Source: JAUQQI01 sp042408785
GTDB lineage: Bacteria; Chloroflexota; Dehalococcoidia; JAUQQI01
Assembly: GCA_042408785.1 (NCBI GenBank)
Contig: JBHOQU010000039.1
Coordinates: forward strand, 50,851 to 114,850
Length of the DNA: 64,000 nt
Direction of reading: 5' to 3'
Positions 59,742 through 64,000 of the stretch are shown in pieces. Numbering within the stretch: the first letter of the stretch is position 1; each line of letters begins with the position of its first letter. Below the pieces are notes generated by a model. The model was not told the origin of the DNA, ran no database searches, and was given only the letters and a program-made list of their open reading frames with translations. The position numbers were made by a program, and so were the translations under genes.

Positions 59742-60581
59742 TTAAAGGTCGTCTTTAAACCGCGGGTAAGAACCGAAGACCTTAATCATGGTGCAGTGGG
59801 CCCGCAGGGCCTCGAGGGCCTCGGCAACCACCGGGTCGGAACGGTGACCCTGAAGGTCGGCCAGAAAGATATACTTGCCCAGGCCCTGCCGGGAAGGCCG
59901 GGACTCGATCTTGGTCAGGTTAATCTGCCGCCGGGCAAACTCCTGGAGGGCCGCCACCAGGGTTCCCGGCCGGTCGTCCCCGGCCACGGCAAAGCAGATG
60001 GACGTTTTATCGTCACCGGTGGGCTCATGGTCGGTCAGGCCCAGGACTACGAACCGGGTCAGGTTCACCGGGTGGTCCTGGATCCGGGCGGCCAGCACCT
60101 CGGCCCCGTAAAGCTCGGCCGCCCGCAGGGTCCCGATAGCCGCGGCGGCGTTGTCGGGGTAGTTCATCATCTCCTCGACGGCGGCGGCCGTGCTCAGGGA
60201 AGCTACGGCCTCCGCCTTGGGGAAGCAGCGCTCGATGAAGCGCCGGCACTGGGCCAGGGCCTGCGGGTGGGAGAAGATCACCCGGATGCGCCGGGGGTCG
60301 GCCCCGGGCTTGACCAGCAGGTAGTGGTCCACCGGCAGGACCAGCTCGTGCCGGATGAGCAGGCTCGACTCGTGGATAAGCAGGTCCACCGTGGCGGAGA
60401 CGGAACCCTCCAGGCTGTTTTCGATGGGCACCACGCCTTCGTCGGCCATCTTCGCCTCGACCGCCGAGGCCACCGCCGGGATACTGCTCAGGGGCAGCAG
60501 GTCGGCCGTGGGGTCGTAGGCCAGGGCGGCCTCCTCGCTGAAGGTTCCGGGTGGTCCCAGGTACGCGACCTTCTTGGGCAT
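59742..60581 (-). CDS. pheA: Prephenate dehydratase
   Basis: A 279-residue monofunctional enzyme converting prephenate to phenylpyruvate in phenylalanine synthesis. YLGPPGTFSEEAAL at the start, VVPIENSLEGSVSATVD, and the catalytic NLTRFVVLG motif; a C-terminal ACT domain with TKIESRPSR binds phenylalanine for feedback control. It has no chorismate mutase part. Confidence 0.96.
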   Translation of the reverse strand: MPKKVAYLGPPGTFSEEAALAYDPTADLLPLSSIPAVASAVEAKMADEGVVPIENSLEGSVSATVDLLIHESSLLIRHELVLPVDHYLLVKPGADPRRIRVIFSHPQALAQCRRFIERCFPKAEAVASLSTAAAVEEMMNYPDNAAAAIGTLRAAELYGAEVLAARIQDHPVNLTRFVVLGLTDHEPTGDDKTSICFAVAGDDRPGTLVAALQEFARRQINLTKIESRPSRQGLGKYIFLADLQGHRSDPVVAEALEALRAHCTMIKVFGSYPRFKDDL

Positions 60582-60593
60582 CGCCGGTTCTCC

Positions 60594-61256
60594 CTAGGCG
60601 CCGGTTAGGGTCCGCCGAAACTCCGCTTCCACCTCGGGCGAGACCACCGCTAAAACTTCATCGTTGGCCTGGATCACCGTTTCGGCATTGGGAATCTGGG
60701 CACCCCGGCCCCGGGAGATGATGGCCGCCAGGACACTCGGGGTCGGCAGTTTAAGCTCGGACACCCGCTTGCCCACCACCGGCGACGTCGGGGGTATCCG
60801 AACCTCCACGATCTCGAGGCCCAGGTCCCGCAGCTCCAGCAACCGGGTAAGACGGTGGGTGGGGACCTCGTGGCCGATGTGCTCCAGGATAATGTTGGTG
60901 GCGCTCACGGTCACGTCGATGCCCAGCCGCTTGAAAATCCGCTCGTTCTTCGGGTTGTTGATCCGGGCGATGGTGCGGGGCACCTTAAAACGCACCTTGG
61001 CAACCTGGCAGGCCACCAGGTTGTCCTCGTCGTCGCCGGTGACGGCAATGAGCATATCCGCCCGGCTTGCCCCCGCCTCGGCTAAGGTTGAAGCTTCACA
61101 GCCGTCGCCCCGGAGGACCACCGTGCCCAGCTCGTCGGCGATGCGCTCGCACTTGCGGGGGTCCAGCTCGATAACCAGCACCTCGTGGCCCTCGTTGATG
61201 AGGGTCCGGGCCAGGTAGTAGCCGACTTTCCCCCCGCCGACGACGATAATGTACAT
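60594..61256 (-). CDS. TrkA/RCK family potassium transport regulatory protein
   Basis: A 220-residue protein: Rossmann TrkA-N domain (VVGGGKVGYYLARTLINEGH, acidic ELDP at the end of strand 2) and a C-terminal TrkA-C (RCK_C) domain (EVRIPPTSPVVGKRVSELKL). Such proteins bind NAD(H) or adenine nucleotides and gate Trk/Ktr potassium channels. No TrkH/KtrB membrane subunit lies in the window. It overlaps closely with a second TrkA-N protein upstream (2-bp gap). Confidence 0.92.
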   Translation of the reverse strand: MYIIVVGGGKVGYYLARTLINEGHEVLVIELDPRKCERIADELGTVVLRGDGCEASTLAEAGASRADMLIAVTGDDEDNLVACQVAKVRFKVPRTIARINNPKNERIFKRLGIDVTVSATNIILEHIGHEVPTHRLTRLLELRDLGLEIVEVRIPPTSPVVGKRVSELKLPTPSVLAAIISRGRGAQIPNAETVIQANDEVLAVVSPEVEAEFRRTLTGA

Positions 61257-61258
61257 GT

Positions 61259-61657
61259 TTACTGTTCCAGGGCCTCTTTTAGCAGTTTAGCGCTTACCAG
61301 AGTTGGGGATATCGTGATCAGGCCCAGGCGCCGGTAAAGGTCCTCCCGGATGGGGTCGAAGATGCGGCAGACGACCTTCGGCACCCCGAAGATGTGCTTG
61401 GCGATCTGACAGGCCATAACGTTGCGGTTGTCGCCCCGGGTGGCGGCGACGAAGGCGTCGGCCTCCTCGATGCCCGCCCGCCGCAGGTCGTCTTCGTCGA
61501 TGCCGTTGCCGACAATGGGCATCCCCTTGAAGTCCGGCGGCAGGAACCGGAAGGCGTTGGGGTCGATATCCATAATCGTGACCTCGTGGCCTTCCCGGTC
61601 GAGCATCCAGGCCAGCATCGCCCCAACCCGACCGCAACCCATAATCACCACCTTCAC
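61259..61657 (-). CDS. TrkA-N domain protein lacking TrkA-C
   Basis: A 132-residue protein that is only a TrkA-N domain: IMGCGRVGAMLAWMLDREGH, MDIDPNAFRFLP, GNGIDEDDLRRAGIEEADAF, and a C-terminal helix. The TrkA-C domain is missing. It is encoded immediately before a full-length TrkA-type protein, so the pair may form a mixed gating ring. Confidence 0.9.
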   Translation of the reverse strand: MKVVIMGCGRVGAMLAWMLDREGHEVTIMDIDPNAFRFLPPDFKGMPIVGNGIDEDDLRRAGIEEADAFVAATRGDNRNVMACQIAKHIFGVPKVVCRIFDPIREDLYRRLGLITISPTLVSAKLLKEALEQ

Positions 61658-61679
61658 CGGACTTTCCCCCTCCGTGCCC

Positions 61680-62123
61680 CTAGCGTGCCTGCCGGTCCAG
61701 GGGCTCCCGCCAGAGCACCACCTGGCACCGGGCGTTTTTTAACACATAAGGCACCGTGCGGCCGATATCGAACTCCCCGAACCGCTTTTTATACGGTAAT
61801 CCCAGGACGATCATGTCCACGTTGCGGCTTTCCGCCTCGTCAACGATGGTCGGCCCGGCCTCCCGGGCCTGCAGGAGCTCGGTCTCCACCTGGTAGCCGA
61901 GGGATTCGGCCACCGACTCGGCGTTGTCTAAAATGGCTTCCCCCTTGACGACCTCCTCCTCGATGGTCGCCTCCAGCGGCAGGGTCCGTTTTACTTCAAT
62001 AACATAGATTACGAAAACTTTGGCTTTGTCCCGGCGGGCCAGGTGGATGGAAAGGGCCACCACCTCGGCGTCCAGGGGGCTACCGTTGACGGCCACGAGC
62101 ATCCGCTCAAGCTTGCGCGGCAT
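61680..62123 (-). CDS. UspA-like universal stress protein
   Basis: A 147-residue Usp fold: LVAVNGSPLDAEVVALSIHLA at the start, VIYVIEVKRTLPLE, EAGPTIVDEAESRNVDMIVLG. The ATP-binding G-X2-G-X9-GS signature is degenerate here (GLPYKKRFGEFDIG), so nucleotide binding is doubtful. Located upstream of two RCK proteins, suggesting a role in ion-transport control. A TATAAT lies 34 nt before its ATG. Confidence 0.88.
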   Translation of the reverse strand: MPRKLERMLVAVNGSPLDAEVVALSIHLARRDKAKVFVIYVIEVKRTLPLEATIEEEVVKGEAILDNAESVAESLGYQVETELLQAREAGPTIVDEAESRNVDMIVLGLPYKKRFGEFDIGRTVPYVLKNARCQVVLWREPLDRQAR

Positions 62124-62156
62124 CTGGCCAGCCTTTATGCCTCACTCGCCCGATGG

Positions 62157-62162
62157 ATTATA
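62157..62162 (-). promoter_or_regulatory. -10 element of the UspA-RCK-pheA run
   Basis: TATAAT on the minus strand (62162-62157) between the ornithine-cyclodeaminase homologue and uspA; start near 62150. No good -35 seen. Confidence 0.4.
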
Positions 62163-62190
62163 GCCCAACCGCGGCGGAAAGGTGGGGCCC

Positions 62191-63198
62191 TCAAAGCTCA
62201 ATCTCAAGGCCGAGGCCGAGCCGCTCCGCCTCCAGCAGGGCCAGGCCCCCAACGGCCACATCCTGGACGGCGTTGCCAACCGACTTGAAAACCGTCACCT
62301 CCTGGGGGTCGGTCCGGCCGGGCCGTCGGCCCAGGATGATCTCCCCGATTTCGGCGTGGATGTGTCCCTCGTCGATGGCCCCCTCCCAGATGGGAATTAA
62401 GATATCCCCGGCCTCGGCCAGGGCCGCAACCCGGGAATCCACAACCACCTTCGCCCGTCTGATGGTCGCCGTCTCCAGCTCCCGGGTCTCGGGGGTGAAG
62501 GCCCCAATGGCGTTGACGTGGGCACCCGGCGAGAGGTCTTCGTCGGCAAAGACCGGAACCGGTGAGGTGGTGGCGGTCACCACCACGTCCGCCCCCCGGA
62601 CCGCCTCGGCCGGCGAGTCCACCACCCGAACGGCCGGGGGAACGGGCACGCCGACGGTGCGCAGGTGCGCGGCCAGCGCCTCGGCCCGCTCCCGGGTCCG
62701 GCTGAAAATCCTCACCTGCTCGATGGGCCGCACCTCACACACGGCCAGCACCTGGGCCTCGGCCTGGGCCCCGGCCCCGATGAGGGCCAGAATCCGGGCA
62801 TCCCGGCGGGCCAGCAGGTCGGTGGCCAGGCCGGTGGCGGCCCCGGTCCGCCAGGCCGTAAGGAATGCCCCCTCCAGAACTCCCAGGGGCCGGCCGGTGG
62901 CCGCTTCGGCCAGGACGACCAGGGCGTGGATGAGGGGAAGCCCCCGCTCCCGGTTTCCCGGAAAGACGGAGACCACCTTGACCCCGAGGCCGGTGGGGTG
63001 TCCGGCCAGGTAGGCGGGCATAAAGAGGGTCACCGCATCCGGCGGAAGCTCCACAGGCGTGCGCGGGGGCACCCGGGCGTTGCCGGCCGACAGGGCCGCA
63101 AAGGCCTCCCGGGTCGCCTCGATTGCCCGGCGCATGGGCACCGCCCGGCGGATGTCGGCCGCCCCGAGGAGCCTGACCTTAAGCCTGGGCTGAAACAT
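62191..63198 (-). CDS. Ornithine cyclodeaminase/mu-crystallin family protein
   Basis: A 335-residue NAD(P)-dependent enzyme. N-terminal dimerisation part, then RTGAATGLATDLLARRD (conserved substrate/phosphate region), Rossmann LALIGAGAQAEAQVLAV, SRTRERAEALA and GADVVVTATTSPVPVF, GAHVNAIGAFTPETRE. The family includes ornithine cyclodeaminase, alanine dehydrogenase and ketimine reductase; the substrate cannot be chosen from sequence alone. Confidence 0.9.
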   Translation of the reverse strand: MFQPRLKVRLLGAADIRRAVPMRRAIEATREAFAALSAGNARVPPRTPVELPPDAVTLFMPAYLAGHPTGLGVKVVSVFPGNRERGLPLIHALVVLAEAATGRPLGVLEGAFLTAWRTGAATGLATDLLARRDARILALIGAGAQAEAQVLAVCEVRPIEQVRIFSRTRERAEALAAHLRTVGVPVPPAVRVVDSPAEAVRGADVVVTATTSPVPVFADEDLSPGAHVNAIGAFTPETRELETATIRRAKVVVDSRVAALAEAGDILIPIWEGAIDEGHIHAEIGEIILGRRPGRTDPQEVTVFKSVGNAVQDVAVGGLALLEAERLGLGLEIEL

Positions 63199-63219
63199 TG
63201 CGGGCGCGGCCGCCCCTTT

Positions 63220-63702
63220 TCAGGCCCCAAATACCTGAACGATAACCTCCCGGGGCCGGGGCCGGTCCAGCTCCACGAAGAAAATCCGCTGCCAGCGGCC
63301 GAGCTGAAGCCTTCCCCCCAGGACGGGGACCGCTTCGCTGGCCTCCACCAGGAAGTGCTGGCAGTGGGCGTGGCCGTTGGGGCACTCCTCGGCTTCGACG
63401 TTGTGGGTACGGACGTCGAAATCGTTATGCCGGTAGTAGGCCCCGGCCGGTGCAAGCCTTGCCAGAAACCGGGCCAGGTCGTCCAGAAGTTCGGGCTCGT
63501 TCTCGTTGATTCTTATCCCGGCGGTGGTATGCCGGGAGAAGATAATCGCCAGCCCGTGCTGGATCCCGGCCCGGGCAACCAGCTGCTGCACCTGCTCCGT
63601 GATGTCGACGAAGGCCGGCGCGTTCGGGGCTTGAACCTGAAGGGTCTGGGTGAAGATGCGGGTTACGGCCACCTCCGCGCCCGTGGGCGCCAATTCCACC
63701 AT
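63220..63702 (-). CDS. YjbQ/UPF0047 family protein
   Basis: A 160-residue protein with the UPF0047 motifs FSRHTTAGIRINENEPELL, AECPNGHAHCQHFLVEASE (metal-binding His) and LGRWQRIFFVELDRPRPRE. The E. coli member complements thiamine-phosphate synthase weakly; its true role is unsettled. The ATG follows GAGGGGAG. Confidence 0.93.
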   Translation of the reverse strand: MVELAPTGAEVAVTRIFTQTLQVQAPNAPAFVDITEQVQQLVARAGIQHGLAIIFSRHTTAGIRINENEPELLDDLARFLARLAPAGAYYRHNDFDVRTHNVEAEECPNGHAHCQHFLVEASEAVPVLGGRLQLGRWQRIFFVELDRPRPREVIVQVFGA

Positions 63703-64000
63703 GGACTTATACTCCCCTCACCGGGTGACTAGTTCGCGCGTTCACAAGGGTCCGCCGTCATTTTAGGCGGCGGCCCGCCACCCTGTCAACCCGGGGGAAG
63801 GGGCGGGTTCTGTCCCAGGGGTGGTGTGAAGAATTTAAGGAGCCGGATTCCCCCTATCAAGCCCAAGCTCTTTGGGCTGTCAGCCGAGCCTGGCACAGCT
63901 AAGCAGGAGAGCAGACTCCACCCCACAAAAGGCCTTAAAGCCCCGAACTGTCCGGGCACGGGTTTTTGACATAAACACTTTAGCGTTTATGTCAATAATC
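63703..64000. other. Non-coding end region with possible structured RNA
   Basis: No supported gene. GGGGTGG (63818-63824) pairs with CCACCCC (63918-63924) around a hairpin AGCCCAA/TTGGGCT (63860-63866, 63872-63878, loop GCTCT). This layout could be a small RNA of about 107 nt, but it matches no consensus I recognise. A palindrome follows at 63966. Confidence 0.35.
63966..63995. repeat. Palindrome copy 2 (core TTGACATAA/TTATGTCAA)
   Basis: TTGACATAAAC (63966-63976) and GTTTATGTCAA (63985-63995) are perfect 11-bp inverted repeats with loop ACTTTAGC. The 9-bp core arms equal those of the palindrome at 38410-38442; the arm spacing differs by one base (12 versus 13). Confidence 0.7.

Noticed and set aside
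63818..63924. tRNA-Sec or cobalamin riboswitch
   Set aside because: No T-loop, UCA anticodon arm or B12-box consensus could be found on either strand.

Overview
The window is a high-GC, densely packed bacterial chromosome segment. There are no rRNA genes, intact insertion sequences or CRISPR arrays. Gene content (selenoprotein formate dehydrogenase with Tat signal, liv-type ABC importer, type-3 eukaryote-like ProRS, SdhCDAB, MreBCD-PBP2-RodA, Mn/Fe SOD, GAF/HisKA_2 kinase) suits a rod-shaped bacterium with respiratory chains. I lean towards a thermophilic or subsurface Chloroflexota-like lineage (an inference; a ribosomal-protein or 16S phylogeny would settle it). Promoters of the sigma-70 type are recognisable, and several genes use GTG or TTG starts.

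Layout. 1-1060 (-): a scaffold-like gene and the start of an HK97-type capsid-like gene, cut by the window edge. 1164-7687 (+): formate dehydrogenase operon fdnG(Sec)-fdnH-fdnI-fdhE-fdhD behind a perfect consensus promoter, then tRNA-Ser(UGA). 7742-10318 (-): proS, a small membrane protein, a 57-residue helix-turn-helix protein and an endonuclease III homologue whose reading frames overlap in unusual ways. 10374-15028 (+): branched-chain amino-acid type ABC importer livJHMGF. 15042-18426 (+): orphan sensor kinase, FecR-domain membrane protein, PspC protein. 18458-20445: DUF433 protein and a TRAP transporter that has been collapsed by an internal deletion. 20458-24087: prs, a secreted protein, pepA. 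24191-31499 (+): DUF72 protein, lspA, rluD-like, then a sugar-epimerase/glycosyltransferase/methyltransferase/GT-C envelope glycan cluster. 31512-38193 (-): mreB-mreC-mreD-mrdA-rodA plus an M16 protease. 38194-38766: a structured non-coding region. 38767-46958: DUF1326/DUF2182 pair, YceI protein, M24 and S9 peptidases, SOD, D-aminoacylase, nucleoside phosphorylase. 46959-47290: adenine-methylase remnant. 47282-50188: flippase and an AAA ATPase. 50270-53783 (-): sdhCDAB plus a DUF2283 gene. 53826-63702 (-): plsX, methyltransferase, pfkA, glycoside hydrolase, M28 peptidase, pheA, two RCK/TrkA proteins, UspA, ornithine-cyclodeaminase homologue, YjbQ.

How the genes work together: formate oxidation outside the membrane (FdnGHI) and succinate oxidation (Sdh) would feed the quinone pool. 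The liv importer and many peptidases (PepA, M24, S9, M28, M16, D-aminoacylase) point to amino-acid and peptide scavenging. The glycan cluster, flippase, LspA and Mre/Rod genes build the envelope. The observations I rate highest are the capsid/scaffold pair with no portal or terminase upstream, the deletion-fused TRAP transporter, a long palindrome shared by two distant non-coding regions (38.4 and 63.97 kb), and the HTH/endonuclease III frame overlap. I did not find a clear-cut undescribed defence or metabolic system.
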